Positions 24,214 to 32,757 of a stretch of DNA of 46,138 bases are shown here, one piece after another. The number at the start of each line of letters is the position of its first letter. The first letter of the stretch is position 1. The stretch covers positions 1-46,138 of the forward strand of contig DASVFR010000038.1 of assembly GCA_036379955.1 (NCBI GenBank). The letters are read 5' to 3'. The notes beneath the pieces were generated by a model. The model searched no databases. It had not been told where the DNA came from and saw only the letters and a list, made by a program, of their open reading frames with translations. A program made the position numbers and the translations under genes. The DNA comes from VRUE01 sp036379955. GTDB lineage: Bacteria > Actinomycetota > Thermoleophilia > Solirubrobacterales > 70-9.

Positions 24214-24293
24214 CGGCCGGCCGGCGCTATCCGAATATTGCAACTCTTCTCGGGCGACCAAGGAGACTTGATTTCGGCATGGGCGCAACAGGC

Positions 24294-24764
24294 TCACTCC
24301 TCAGGAAGGTTCTCTAGGTCCAGCCGATCTTGAGTTCGGTTCTGAGCCGCCTTCATCTCGCGCAGTCGAGCGAGTGAGCAAACCCTCACCGGAATTCCGA
24401 GCAGTTCACTTTCTACTGCGTCCTCGGCAAGTTGGGAATAGCCGGGTACACCCTGAGCGCGCTGGACGACATCGAGGCCACCGAACATCGTCGCGGTGGT
24501 GACGTTTCCTCCCCGGCGGATGACACGGAAGTCGCCATCCGGGCTGAAGGCTCTGTCGCCCGCCGTTGGCAGGGTGGCTTCCAAGTCCTTCAGGGCAACG
24601 GCAAGGCGTTTCAGGTTGTCCGGATCAGGGTTGGGGACGACATCGAGATCCTCGGTGCCGCGGATGAATCCATGCGCGCCGACCGCGACGCCGCCGATCA
24701 CGACGAACTCGACTTCATGGTCGTGCAGGGCTGCGAGCAGCGAGCGCAGGTTGAACTCGGTCAA
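24294..24764 (-). CDS. MNT-type nucleotidyltransferase (AbiEii-like toxin candidate)
   Basis: This 156-residue protein starts at TTG 24764, which overlaps the upstream stop (TTGA). GG (24-25) and the catalytic pair D39-x-D41 in GTEDLDVV identify the nucleotidyltransferase fold. The conserved C-terminal end RTQDRLDLENLPEE is also present. Such proteins often act as toxins that add nucleotides to tRNA or modify partners, but no activity can be read here. It forms a two-gene unit with the 53-residue gene. A decayed copy lies at 44668-44886, directly after cassette B, showing that this module belonged to the duplicated segment. Confidence 0.83.
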   Translation of the reverse strand: MTEFNLRSLLAALHDHEVEFVVIGGVAVGAHGFIRGTEDLDVVPNPDPDNLKRLAVALKDLEATLPTAGDRAFSPDGDFRVIRRGGNVTTATMFGGLDVVQRAQGVPGYSQLAEDAVESELLGIPVRVCSLARLREMKAAQNRTQDRLDLENLPEE

Positions 24765-24922
24765 CGAACCGTGGCCGTGCCCTTGATCGCGCTTAGCTGC
24801 CTGCAGAGCGCGTGCACGCGTGCCAACCGCGCGCTCATAGGCGCGCGGCGATCTGCCGCGAGGCGAAGCGCTCGCGCTCGCTCCAACTCTCCGACGTCGC
24901 CGCTCGGCACCTTGTCTGCCAT
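24761..24922 (-). CDS. Small partner protein of the nucleotidyltransferase
   Basis: This 53-residue, Arg/Ala-rich, probably helical protein is translationally coupled to the nucleotidyltransferase by a TTGA overlap. I do not recognise a family, but the position suits an antitoxin or small cofactor. A TAGACT box (complement of 24929-24934) ends 6 nt before the ATG, giving a leaderless mRNA. The last 25 residues survive in the remnant at 44883-44960, which supports it being a real gene. Confidence 0.65.
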   Translation of the reverse strand: MADKVPSGDVGELERARALRLAADRRAPMSARLARVHALCRQLSAIKGTATVR

Positions 24923-24928
24923 GGGACA

Positions 24929-24934
24929 AGTCTA
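24929..24934 (-). promoter_or_regulatory. -10 box for a leaderless nucleotidyltransferase module
   Basis: TAGACT on the minus strand is separated by 6 nt from ATG 24922. The same TAGACT is kept at 44965-44970 beside the decayed copy, although the coding part between box and ATG changed there. Confidence 0.55.
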
Positions 24935-25018
24935 ACCGCGCCCAGCGGCGAAGCCCTGGGCCAATCGCCCGCCGCTCGCTATCCTTCGCCTGGGCAGCGG
25001 AGGAAGGTTTTGGGGTCC

Positions 25019-25414
25019 GTGGGAAAAAGCTGGCCATTGTTGGACCCAATCGAAGACGAGTTGATCCGTGAGCTGAGGCGAGTTCACGAGGAGGCATACG
25101 GGCGCCCTGCCACGAATCTCCAGGTTGGGATCGACGAGGCGTTCGTGGCGGTGGTCATGGACGTCGAGCTGACTTCCGCCGAAGAGGAGATGGTGGAGGG
25201 CGGGCACGGCACGGCCGTGCGGACGACGCGCGAAGAGTTCTCCCACGCGATCCGCCCCGTCTACGAAGCGCTCGTCGAACGGGCCACCGGCCGCCGCGTG
25301 GAGGCCTTCGTCAGCCGCGTCTCGCTCGAGCGCGGGCGGCCCTGGGGGACCGAGATCTTCCTTCTCGCCCCCCCGATCGATTCGTCCCAGGTCGAGATGC
25401 TGCTCGCCGACTAA
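25019..25414 (+). CDS. MpsC/DUF2294-family protein 1
   Basis: This 131-residue protein from GTG 25019 is a divergent DUF2294 (MpsC-type) member. YGRPATN matches the YGKGPT site of its paralogs, and VERATGRRVEAFVSRVS matches VEEATGRRVLAFLSQVH. In Staphylococcus, MpsC is part of a cation-translocating, membrane-potential-generating system. Stand-alone actinobacterial members are uncharacterised, and no MpsA/B partner is seen here. The frame is open upstream but homology begins near this GTG; TTG 25037 or 25040 are possible. No signal peptide is present. Confidence 0.75.
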   Translation: MGKSWPLLDPIEDELIRELRRVHEEAYGRPATNLQVGIDEAFVAVVMDVELTSAEEEMVEGGHGTAVRTTREEFSHAIRPVYEALVERATGRRVEAFVSRVSLERGRPWGTEIFLLAPPIDSSQVEMLLAD

Positions 25415-25434
25415 CTTTCTCATCACATATTTGT

Positions 25435-25440
25435 TATGAT
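25435..25440 (+). promoter_or_regulatory. -10 box for leaderless XRE gene
   Basis: TATGAT ends 6 nt before GTG 25447. An imperfect dyad (CATCACATA/TTATGATC) surrounds it and could be the binding site of the XRE protein itself. Confidence 0.6.
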
Positions 25441-25446
25441 CACGGG

Positions 25447-25779
25447 GTGACTCCTGGGCACCTGATTCGCGAGATACGTCTACGTCGAGGTCTAAGTCAG
25501 GAACGCCTTGCGCGACGGGTTGGGACCCAGCAGTCGGCGATCAGCCGGCTGGAGGCGGACGAGGTCTCGCCCAGCGTCGAGACATTGGATCTGCTGCTGC
25601 GGGCGATGGGGGAGCGGCTCGAGCTCACCGCCGTTGCACCGGAGCGGGACTACGATCCGGCTCACCGGCGGGTTGCCACCGCCCGCTCTCCCGCCGAGCG
25701 TCTCGCCCTTGGCATCTCCTGGAACCGGATGGCCGCGCGCCTTGCGCGAGCGGGGCGGGAGGCGCGTGGCGCAAGCTGA
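25447..25779 (+). CDS. XRE-family helix-turn-helix antitoxin
   Basis: This 110-residue protein has an N-terminal HTH (about 5-60): LSQERLARRVGTQQSAISRLE is the canonical XRE helix pair. The C-terminal tail is Arg/Ala-rich. It overlaps the following nucleotidyltransferase gene by 14 nt. XRE plus nucleotidyltransferase is a recognised toxin-antitoxin-like arrangement, so it probably represses its own operon. The GTG start follows a TATGAT box by 6 nt, so the mRNA is probably leaderless. Confidence 0.85.
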   Translation: MTPGHLIREIRLRRGLSQERLARRVGTQQSAISRLEADEVSPSVETLDLLLRAMGERLELTAVAPERDYDPAHRRVATARSPAERLALGISWNRMAARLARAGREARGAS

Positions 25780-26254
25780 CGCTCCTCTTGACGCCGAGCG
25801 CATCCTCCGCGCGCTGGCCGAGCACGGTGTGGACTACGTGCTGATCGGCGGACTCGCCGTGCAGACCCACGGGCACGTTCGCACGACGATCGTCGCCGAG
25901 TTGATTCCCGCCCCCGAGCCGGCCAACATGGAGCGCCTAGCCGGGGCGCTGCGCTCGCTCGATGCCCGTGTCCTCAACCCGGGGAGCGAGAACATTTCGA
26001 TCGACGCGAAAATGCTGCCGCGAGCGACGATCTGGCAGTTCGCCACCCGCGACGGGGGAGTCGACGTGATGCATGAGGTTCCCGGCGGCAGCCCCTATCC
26101 CGAGTTGAGCGAGCGCGCCGTCCACGTCCAGCTTGGCGACATCGACGTTACGGTCGTCGGTCTAGACGACCTGATTCAGATGAAGCTGGCCCGTGGCCGC
26201 CCTACTGACCTTGCCGATGTCGCCGCCTTGACGGATCCCGACGGGATCGAGTGA
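25766..26254 (+). CDS. Nucleotidyltransferase-fold protein with lost catalytic Asp pair
   Basis: This 162-residue protein starts at GTG 25766, with GGGAGG upstream. It has the fold's GG motif (G28-G29) and C-terminal LARGRPTDLADVAAL. Where the paralog at 24294 has D39-L-D41, this protein reads V43-A44-E45. The metal-binding pair is therefore absent, and it is likely catalytically dead or altered. It overlaps the XRE gene and is probably co-translated. It may now serve as a binding partner rather than an enzyme. No frameshift or stop interrupts it, so loss of the motif is by substitution. Confidence 0.8.
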   Translation: MAQADAPLDAERILRALAEHGVDYVLIGGLAVQTHGHVRTTIVAELIPAPEPANMERLAGALRSLDARVLNPGSENISIDAKMLPRATIWQFATRDGGVDVMHEVPGGSPYPELSERAVHVQLGDIDVTVVGLDDLIQMKLARGRPTDLADVAALTDPDGIE

Positions 26255-26255
26255 T

Positions 26256-26681
26256 TTAGTCCGCGAGCGCGGCGGGGCTGCCCTCCTCCTCGCTCGCGTC
26301 ATTGCTCCCGGCGGAGTCGATCGGGTCGCCAAGCAGGCAGACCTCGATCTCCACGTCGGGCTCCGTGTGCGTCGCGCTCAGGAAGGCGATCACCTCGCGC
26401 CCGAGCACCGCTTCCGCGGCTCGCTTGTACTCCTCTTCCAGACTCTCCTGGTGCAGCAGCCGCGTGTCGCGCACGTGATCGAGGCGGCCCGCCTCGATCA
26501 GCGTCTGCTCGACCCGGGTGTACACATCCGTCAGGACGCAGATCGCGAACCCGTCGGCGATGAAGGCCCGCGCGGCCGCCGGCCCGCGACCGAAGTGCTC
26601 GCGATGCAGCGCGACCATCGCGTTGGAAAACTCGACCAGGGATGAACCCCCCTGGCGTTGGGAAACTTCGCTTGTGCTCAT
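26256..26681 (-). CDS. MpsC/DUF2294-family protein 2
   Basis: This 141-residue protein from ATG 26681 carries HFGRGPAAARAF, LTRVEQTLIEAG-like helices (TDVYTRVEQTLIEAG), then LGREVIAFLSATHTEPDVEIEVCLL, typical of DUF2294. A Ser/Asp/Glu-rich tail follows. The frame is open to 26732 but homology begins near 26681. Its stop faces the stop of the nucleotidyltransferase with a 1-nt gap. It is one of three family members within 2.3 kb. Confidence 0.8.
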   Translation of the reverse strand: MSTSEVSQRQGGSSLVEFSNAMVALHREHFGRGPAAARAFIADGFAICVLTDVYTRVEQTLIEAGRLDHVRDTRLLHQESLEEEYKRAAEAVLGREVIAFLSATHTEPDVEIEVCLLGDPIDSAGSNDASEEEGSPAALAD

Positions 26682-26943
26682 GTGCGGAACCTCGATTCGG
26701 AGCGTTCGCCCCTTGCCGGGCCCCGAGATCAAAGGCCGAGCAGGAGGCTAGGTCGAATGCTGCGACTCGCGTCGCACCAACCGGTGATCGCTCCTCGCGC
26801 GAATTTCGCTCGGGGGCGCTGGCCCTTCAGAACCCTCGCCACCCGCTCAGTCCTGCTGCGCAGGGTGCTCGCGCTGGCCCGCATTTCGGCCGGACCGATC
26901 CACTGTAGCGCAGCCCCACCATCGGCGCTAGGGTTCGCCCGCG

Positions 26944-27309
26944 ATGGACTCCGACCGCACGGCGGGAGAAGTTCTGGCGGCGATCACCGACGGTCTGGTC
27001 GCCCTCCACACCCGCTCCTACGGCAAGGGCCCGACCTCGGCCAAGACCTACTACATGGGCGACGCCGTCGTCACCTTCCTCTGGGACGGCTTCACCAAGG
27101 TCGAGGAGACCCTGATCGCCACCGGGCGCGAGGAAACGGTCGCCCTCCTGCGGCGCAGCGCCCAGGCCGCGATGGAGGGGGAGTTCACCGCAGTCGTCGA
27201 GGAGGCCACGGGGCGTCGGGTCCTCGCCTTCCTCAGCCAGGTCCACATCGACCCCAGCATGGCGGTCGACATCTTCCTCTTGGAGTCGAGCGAGTCTAAA
27301 AATGCATGA
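26944..27309 (+). CDS. MpsC/DUF2294-family protein 3
   Basis: This 121-residue protein has the clearest family pattern: SYGKGPTSAKTYYMGD, FTKVEETLIATG, and VEEATGRRVLAFLSQVHIDPSMAVDIFLL. A TAGGGT box (26929-26934) ends 9 nt before the ATG, suggesting a very short leader. It lies directly upstream of the cassette B promoter; a 9-bp palindrome (27316-27333) sits between them. The 262 nt upstream (26682-26943), between this gene and its divergent paralog, show no other gene. Confidence 0.83.
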   Translation: MDSDRTAGEVLAAITDGLVALHTRSYGKGPTSAKTYYMGDAVVTFLWDGFTKVEETLIATGREETVALLRRSAQAAMEGEFTAVVEEATGRRVLAFLSQVHIDPSMAVDIFLLESSESKNA

Positions 27310-27333
27310 TTTGCAGGGAATTGAGCTAATTCC

Positions 27334-27393
27334 TTGACAAAAGAAACACAAGTATCTACTCTCTTCCTCGGGTTGGTAAACACGTTTATCCAC
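27334..27393 (+). promoter_or_regulatory. Cassette B promoter with duplicated AAACAC-TATC motif
   Basis: TTGACA (27334-27339), a 17-nt spacer and TACTCT (27357-27362) mirror cassette A. The motif copies are AAACACAAGTATCTAC (27344-27359) and AAACACGTTTATCCAC (27378-27393), starting 34 nt apart. As in copy A, the first copy ends TATCTAC and the second TATCCAC. A palindrome GGAATT-gagct-AATTCC (27317-27333) touches the -35 here but not in copy A. Confidence 0.82.
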
Positions 27394-27764
27394 CCATGAA
27401 GTCGGCAGTCTCCTAGCCAAGGACGCGCGAGATCTCGCCTCCAGGGCGCCGGAGAAGGTCACCGCAAAGGCCGTCGCCCGAGCCAGGGTTCCCGCGCAAG
27501 CAGCGCGGGGACGGGAGGGGCCCCGGCCACACAGGGACCTTCACGGAGAGGAGACAGCTGGTGAGAAGCAAGTCGTTCGCACCCTTGCGGGAACCGACCC
27601 GCCGCCTTGCCGACTCCTCCGAGCGATTCCCTCGACACGATCTTCCTCATCGCCGGATCGGGATGGGTTCCCAGTTCGGCTTCTTCTGTCACTCAGGGAA
27701 ACAGGGTCACCCAAAGGTCGCCGCAAGCGGCTCGGCAGGGGCTCTAAAAAAAGGAGAGAGTTAA
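27369..27764 (+). promoter_or_regulatory. Long 5' leader of cassette B
   Basis: About 395 nt precede GTG 27765. Only the promoter-proximal motif and the last 77 nt (27688-27764) are clearly shared with cassette A. The latter differ by one base deletion and a few substitutions, and changes in the GCCG/CGGC hairpin region keep pairing. A further GGTCACC-CAAAGG word occurs at 27457-27470 and again in the conserved end (27705-27715). An open frame 27561-27764 ends exactly at the gene a start but reads the shared block in another frame than copy A. Confidence 0.55.
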
Positions 27765-29009
27765 GTGAGACGTCTGACCATCTTGCTCGCCGCGGTTGGG
27801 GCACTGATGCTCGTGTCGGCCGCGCAGGCATTCGCCGCGCCGAGCTTCACGCTCAACGCCCTCGGCACCGGCAGCGGCGAAGTTACGAGCGTCGAAGAAA
27901 CCCCCTTCGAACCCGGCGAACCGCCGATCGAATGCGCCTACAACGGCACGAGCACCAGCGGGGTCTGCGAAAACGAACCGGAAGAAGTCACATCGACCAC
28001 TGAAGGGGCCGTCTACGGGATCGCGCTGCTGGCGACCCCCGCCCCCGGCTCCGAAATCGCCGACTGGACGATCCAGAAGGGAGTGCCAAGCGCACCCGGT
28101 GGCTCTCAGTGCCCCTTCCCAGGCGAAGAAGAATATTGTCTCCTGACCGGTTTTGCCGGACAGGAAGAAATCGAAGCCACGGCGATCTTCTGTCCCGAAG
28201 GCGAACCGGACTGCGCCGAAAACATCAAGCTCAACATCGAAGAAGGCTCGGGCACGGTCGTCTCCAACCCCGGCGGCCTGGAATGCTCGGGCGCCGCGCC
28301 GAAATCTTGCGAAACGGCCCTAGCCGCAGGCAAAGTCACCCTGACCGCCTCCCCGGCTCCGGGCTACCTGGTCAAGAGCTGGAAAGGCTGTGACGCGGGC
28401 GGAGTTAACGGTCGCAGTTGCACGGTTACCGTAGGCTCCTCGCTGAAGACCGTAGGCGTCAAATTCTACAAAGTCTTCAGCCTCGAAGGCACGAAGATAG
28501 GCGGCCTCGGCATCATGGGAACCGCGCCGGGAGGGATCAACTGCGGCTATGCCTGCACCTCCTCCACCGCCCTCTTCAAGGAAGGTGGCCTCACGGTCAA
28601 AGCCAAGCCCGCCAAACACTTCCACTTCGTGGAATTCACCGGAGGCACCGGCTCTGCCTCGAGCTGTAACGGCGTCACGTCTGAAACCTGCACGATCGCC
28701 TCGTTCAACTCGAACTCCTCGATCCAAGAGGTCTACGCCGAAGACACCAAGAAAACCCTTACCCTGACCAAGGAAGGCGGCGGCCAGGGCTTCGTCAAGA
28801 CCAAACCGACCAACATCAACTGCGGTCTGACCTGCACCTCCGCGAAAGCCGAATTCTTCGCTTCCGAATCACCGGAAGTGTCGGTCACGCTCGGCAAAGG
28901 CACGAGCAAAGTCACCTGGGTCTCCGGCGCGGGCACCTGCACCGGCAACGCCCTGACCTGCACGGTGCCGATGAGCGCAAGTCACTCGTTGGTCGCCAAA
29001 TTCAACTAG
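27765..29009 (+). CDS. Gene a (copy B): secreted Cys-rich InlB-B-like repeat protein
   Basis: This 414-residue paralog of the protein at 6999-8270 has the same signal peptide, the same four Cys-rich units and the same GGAGAGAG-spaced GTG start. By eye about three quarters of residues match. The main differences are a short insertion in the first unit (EEVTSTTEGAVYG) and a shorter linker in the third and fourth units (KIGGLG; no DTSEGRAG). All cysteine positions I can align are kept, so the fold is under selection in both copies. Glu is again mostly GAA. Confidence 0.85.
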   Translation: MRRLTILLAAVGALMLVSAAQAFAAPSFTLNALGTGSGEVTSVEETPFEPGEPPIECAYNGTSTSGVCENEPEEVTSTTEGAVYGIALLATPAPGSEIADWTIQKGVPSAPGGSQCPFPGEEEYCLLTGFAGQEEIEATAIFCPEGEPDCAENIKLNIEEGSGTVVSNPGGLECSGAAPKSCETALAAGKVTLTASPAPGYLVKSWKGCDAGGVNGRSCTVTVGSSLKTVGVKFYKVFSLEGTKIGGLGIMGTAPGGINCGYACTSSTALFKEGGLTVKAKPAKHFHFVEFTGGTGSASSCNGVTSETCTIASFNSNSSIQEVYAEDTKKTLTLTKEGGGQGFVKTKPTNINCGLTCTSAKAEFFASESPEVSVTLGKGTSKVTWVSGAGTCTGNALTCTVPMSASHSLVAKFN

Positions 29010-29058
29010 CGAGGCAAGGAAGCAAGCAGTGAGCACCACGTAGCAACGGCAAGCCGAA

Positions 29059-29087
29059 GCCCCGGGACCACCCAGGTGGCCCGGGGC
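29059..29087 (+). promoter_or_regulatory. Hairpin in the a-b gap (copy B) with compensatory changes
   Basis: GCCCCGGGACCACC (29059-29072) pairs with GGTGGCCCGGGGC (29075-29087) with one bulged A. The lower stem equals copy A (8324-8351). The upper stem differs on both arms, yet stays paired. A second CCCCGG...CGGGG hairpin follows near 29137-29155, as in copy A. Confidence 0.65.
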
Positions 29088-29193
29088 GGAGGCCCGCCGA
29101 GAGGCAGTACAGGACTTCACAGCCACACAGCGGTACCCCGGCCAGGGAGCGGGGGAGGGACAAGGGATACGGGACATGAGAAAGGAGTGGGAC

Positions 29194-32100
29194 ATGCAAG
29201 CTGGGGCGAGGGGAAGACCCGACACGATCAAGACCATGAGGCTTTCGATGGCGTTTCTCTCCACAGCCCTCCTCCTCATCCTCGCTCCCACCTCCCAAGC
29301 CGCCACCTTCGAGCAGGTCGGTACCTTCGCAAGCAACGGCGAAGAAGTTCAACTGGGCGGCGTCGGAGGGATGGCGGTTAACGTCAGTGGCGCCGGTGGC
29401 GTGGTGCCTGGCACCTTCTATGCCGCGACCTTCTGCTGTGCTGCGGTGGGCGAACTGCGGGTCGCGCGCTTCAGTCCGGCGGGAGAGTTCGAATTGGCGT
29501 GGGGGGTTACTGCTGTCGAAGAACCGCCCGCTCTCTGTGGTCCAAAAGTGCCCAGCAAACCATGCACGCCCCAAGCGAATGCAGGATCAGGGGCGGGATT
29601 GGTGGACGTGGATGTCGATCAGGCGACGGGTAACGTGTATGTGTTCAGGGGACAAGGACTGGGCGGCTTTGCAGTACGCATCTACGATCCAGCCGGTTCG
29701 TGGATCACGCGGTTTGGCCCCACGGGGTCCGGAAGCACTGCCGCGACCCCGGAAAAAATCCACGGCTCACCATATCCAGGCGGCATAGCCGTAAACGACT
29801 CCGGAGAAGTCTATGTCTTCGATGTCAACTTCTCGGACAGTTTCTACCATCGCCTTATGGTGTTTAAGCCCCAGGCTCCCGGAGACTATGAACACTACGT
29901 CTACGCTGGACAGAACCAAGACATCGGCGCAGGGGCGGGACCGGGAAACTGGCCGATGAAACCAATTGCTGACGCTGCTGGCAATGTCTATGTTGGGGGA
30001 GACGGCTACATCGAAATGTACGACCCTATGCAGCCATCTGTCCCACTTTGCAAATTCACTTTGGCAATTGGTGGTATCACCGCTTACACGGTAAACCGGA
30101 ATACTGGCGAACTATTTTACTACACTTATAAGAACAAGCATATTCACCAGCTCAGCGGATGCCACGAAGGCAAATTCTCCGAGATAGAAACACCCATCGC
30201 CGTGGCTCCGGAAAGGGATGACCTCTACGCTTTGGCGTTCAATCCGATTCTCCAACATTCGACTACGCCAGGGGTTCTGTACGGTGGGGCGCCTAAGTCG
30301 ACGCCAGATAGCGGTGGGAAAGGGGAACCGGGAAAAACGTCGCTTGGATATATCTTTGCCCCCGTCGAAGAAAATTTCCCCGTGATCAATGCAGAGTCGG
30401 TCTCGCGAGTCACGCAGACGACCGCGGAACTCGAAGCTGAGATCAACCCGAAGGGTCCTGAAACCAGCTACGTCTTCCAGTACCTGACCGGAGCCGAATA
30501 CGAAGGCGGTGGTGAAAGCTTCGGCGGCGCTGCGGAAGCGCCGGTAGGCGGAGTCGTGCTGGGCGGCGGCCAGATCCCGCTCGACGCGGCGGTCGGCGTC
30601 GCCGGTCTCATGTCGGACACCGAATACCGGTACCGGGTGATCGCTACGAGCCACTGTGCTTCGGGCGATCCGAGCAAAGTCTGTGAAACTGTGGGCGACG
30701 TCAGTAGTTTCCGCACCTTCCCAGCCGAATCCAATGGTTTGCCTGACGATCGTGCGTACGAGCTTGTGTCTCCGGTGGAGAAGCACGGCGGCCAGGTATT
30801 CCCCGCGGATCCCGAAACCAGCAGTTGCGGCAAAGAGTGCAAGCCGGGGTTTGGCTTTCAGCATTTCCCGATGCAGAGCTCGCCGGACGGGGAACGGATT
30901 GTGTACGAGGGAGCGCCGTTCTCGCCGAGCGAAGGAGCCGTGATCGAAAACGAGTACATCGCCCGCCGCACCCCGTCGGGCTGGGCTACCGTGAATCTCA
31001 CGCCGCCGCAGCTGCTCAGCAAAGGCGGGCGGGGCTACAAGCTCTTCGACGCCGATCTGAGCGAAGGCCTGCTGGAACAGATCAGGCCCTCGCTCAGCCC
31101 AGAAGCGCCGACCGACTTCAGCAACCTCTACCGCCAGCCGACCGACTTCCAGGCTCAGATCAGCCCGCTGCTGACCGGCGCCAACTCCTTCATCCACCGT
31201 CTCCCGACCAACGGCCTCGGGAGCCTCAAACTCACCTTTGCCGGCGCCTCGGCGGACCTCTCGCGGGTCTTCTTCGAAGCAAACGACGCGCTCACCTCCG
31301 AAGGGGGGGAAGCGGGGGAAGAGACCAACCTCTACGAATGGAGCGAGGGGGTCCTGACCCAGGTCAACCTGACCCCTGTGACTGCGGTACCAACTCCGGG
31401 GGCGGTACTCGGCTCGGGCAAGCTACTTAAAAGCGGCAACCCCAACGGCCCTGTCGAGGTCTTCACCCACGCGATCTCCAGCGACGGCTCACGCGTGTTC
31501 TGGACCGGCGCGGACGGCGGCACCTACGCTCGCATCGACGGCCTCGGCACGTTGCAGGTCCCCGGCCCGGGCAGCTGCAAAGCGAGCGTGACATTGGCAT
31601 CGCGGGTCTGTTTCCTGACCGCCTCCGAGGACGGCTCGAAGGTATTGCTCTCCAACGGGCAGGTCTATGAATTCAACGAAGAAGCCGGCGCCTATGAAGC
31701 CGGCCCCGACCTGACCGGCGGCAATGGCGACTTCCTCGGGATCGCCGGGCAAAGCGAAGACCTCTCCCACGTCTACTTCGTCGACACCGCCGTGCTCACC
31801 GGCGAAGAGGAAAACGACCAAGGCGCCAAAGCGCAGGCGGGCAAAGACAACCTCTACGCCTGGGTGGAAGGCACCACCGCCTTCGTGGCGACACTGGTGG
31901 CGGCAGACAATTCGGTGCTCGGGAAATCGATACTCGGCGACTGGCAGGCCTCACCGGTGGTGCGCACCGCCGAGGCCAGCCCTGGCGGGCGCTTCGTGAC
32001 CTTCCTCTCGAAAGCGCCGCTGACGGGCTTCGACAACTTCGGGGGCGGCGCCTGCCAGGTCATCTCCGGTGAACTCGAAGACGGCCCCTGCATCGAGGTA

Positions 32101-32757
32101 TTTCTCTACGACTCGGCGACGAGTGAGCTCAGCTGTCCCTCCTGCAACCCCAGTGGAGCCCATCCGCTAGGACATTCGTTCCTCCGGACGATTCTCAATG
32201 TATCGGGCTCTCTCCCCCAGCCCCGCTACCTGACCGACTCCGGTCGCCTGTACTTCGACAGCCAGGACTCGCTGGTACCCGCCGACACGAACGGGGGCAT
32301 TGAAGACGTTTACCAATACGAGCCGGCGGAGGTCGGGAATTGTGAACGCGAAGACGGATGCGTGTCGTTGATCTCCGCCGGGCGCGAAAGCGTCGACTCG
32401 AATTTCGTCGCGATCGATGAAAGCGGCGACGACGTCTTCTTCACGACGCGGGATCGACTCGTCCCCGATGACAAAGACGAGCTGATCGACCTCTACGACG
32501 CCCGGGTCGGAGGCGGGTTCCCGGCGAGCCCAGCTTCGTCGGACGGGTGTCAGGCAGAAGCATGTCAGCCAGCGGCGCCGCCCCCACCCAAGGGGCCTCC
32601 GGCTTCTCAGAGCTTCACCGGCCCCGGCAACCCCAAGCCTCAGGGCTGCAAGAAGGGCCGGGTCAAGCGCAAGGGCAAGTGCGTGCAGAGGCCCAAGAAC
32701 AAGAAACACAACAGCAGGACAAAGAGAGCCAGCAAGGCGCGGGGAGGTGCAAAGTGA
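29194..32757 (+). CDS. Gene b (copy B): secreted propeller/Fn3-like protein with basic tail
   Basis: This 1187-residue paralog of the protein at 8457-11987 keeps the same domain order. A signal peptide (ending SQAAT), NHL-like N-terminus, Fn3-like domain (INPKGPETSYVFQY), WD40/TolB-like propeller and a basic tail with CKKGRVKRKGKC are visible. ATG 29194 follows AAAGGAG by 6-7 nt; in-frame ATG 29176 lies upstream of that site and is less likely. The propeller half is much more similar to copy A than the NHL half. The NHL half is again AT-richer than its surroundings (about 45% G+C at 30061-30180). Its stop overlaps gene c (GTGA). Confidence 0.85.
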   Translation: MQAGARGRPDTIKTMRLSMAFLSTALLLILAPTSQAATFEQVGTFASNGEEVQLGGVGGMAVNVSGAGGVVPGTFYAATFCCAAVGELRVARFSPAGEFELAWGVTAVEEPPALCGPKVPSKPCTPQANAGSGAGLVDVDVDQATGNVYVFRGQGLGGFAVRIYDPAGSWITRFGPTGSGSTAATPEKIHGSPYPGGIAVNDSGEVYVFDVNFSDSFYHRLMVFKPQAPGDYEHYVYAGQNQDIGAGAGPGNWPMKPIADAAGNVYVGGDGYIEMYDPMQPSVPLCKFTLAIGGITAYTVNRNTGELFYYTYKNKHIHQLSGCHEGKFSEIETPIAVAPERDDLYALAFNPILQHSTTPGVLYGGAPKSTPDSGGKGEPGKTSLGYIFAPVEENFPVINAESVSRVTQTTAELEAEINPKGPETSYVFQYLTGAEYEGGGESFGGAAEAPVGGVVLGGGQIPLDAAVGVAGLMSDTEYRYRVIATSHCASGDPSKVCETVGDVSSFRTFPAESNGLPDDRAYELVSPVEKHGGQVFPADPETSSCGKECKPGFGFQHFPMQSSPDGERIVYEGAPFSPSEGAVIENEYIARRTPSGWATVNLTPPQLLSKGGRGYKLFDADLSEGLLEQIRPSLSPEAPTDFSNLYRQPTDFQAQISPLLTGANSFIHRLPTNGLGSLKLTFAGASADLSRVFFEANDALTSEGGEAGEETNLYEWSEGVLTQVNLTPVTAVPTPGAVLGSGKLLKSGNPNGPVEVFTHAISSDGSRVFWTGADGGTYARIDGLGTLQVPGPGSCKASVTLASRVCFLTASEDGSKVLLSNGQVYEFNEEAGAYEAGPDLTGGNGDFLGIAGQSEDLSHVYFVDTAVLTGEEENDQGAKAQAGKDNLYAWVEGTTAFVATLVAADNSVLGKSILGDWQASPVVRTAEASPGGRFVTFLSKAPLTGFDNFGGGACQVISGELEDGPCIEVFLYDSATSELSCPSCNPSGAHPLGHSFLRTILNVSGSLPQPRYLTDSGRLYFDSQDSLVPADTNGGIEDVYQYEPAEVGNCEREDGCVSLISAGRESVDSNFVAIDESGDDVFFTTRDRLVPDDKDELIDLYDARVGGGFPASPASSDGCQAEACQPAAPPPPKGPPASQSFTGPGNPKPQGCKKGRVKRKGKCVQRPKNKKHNSRTKRASKARGGAK

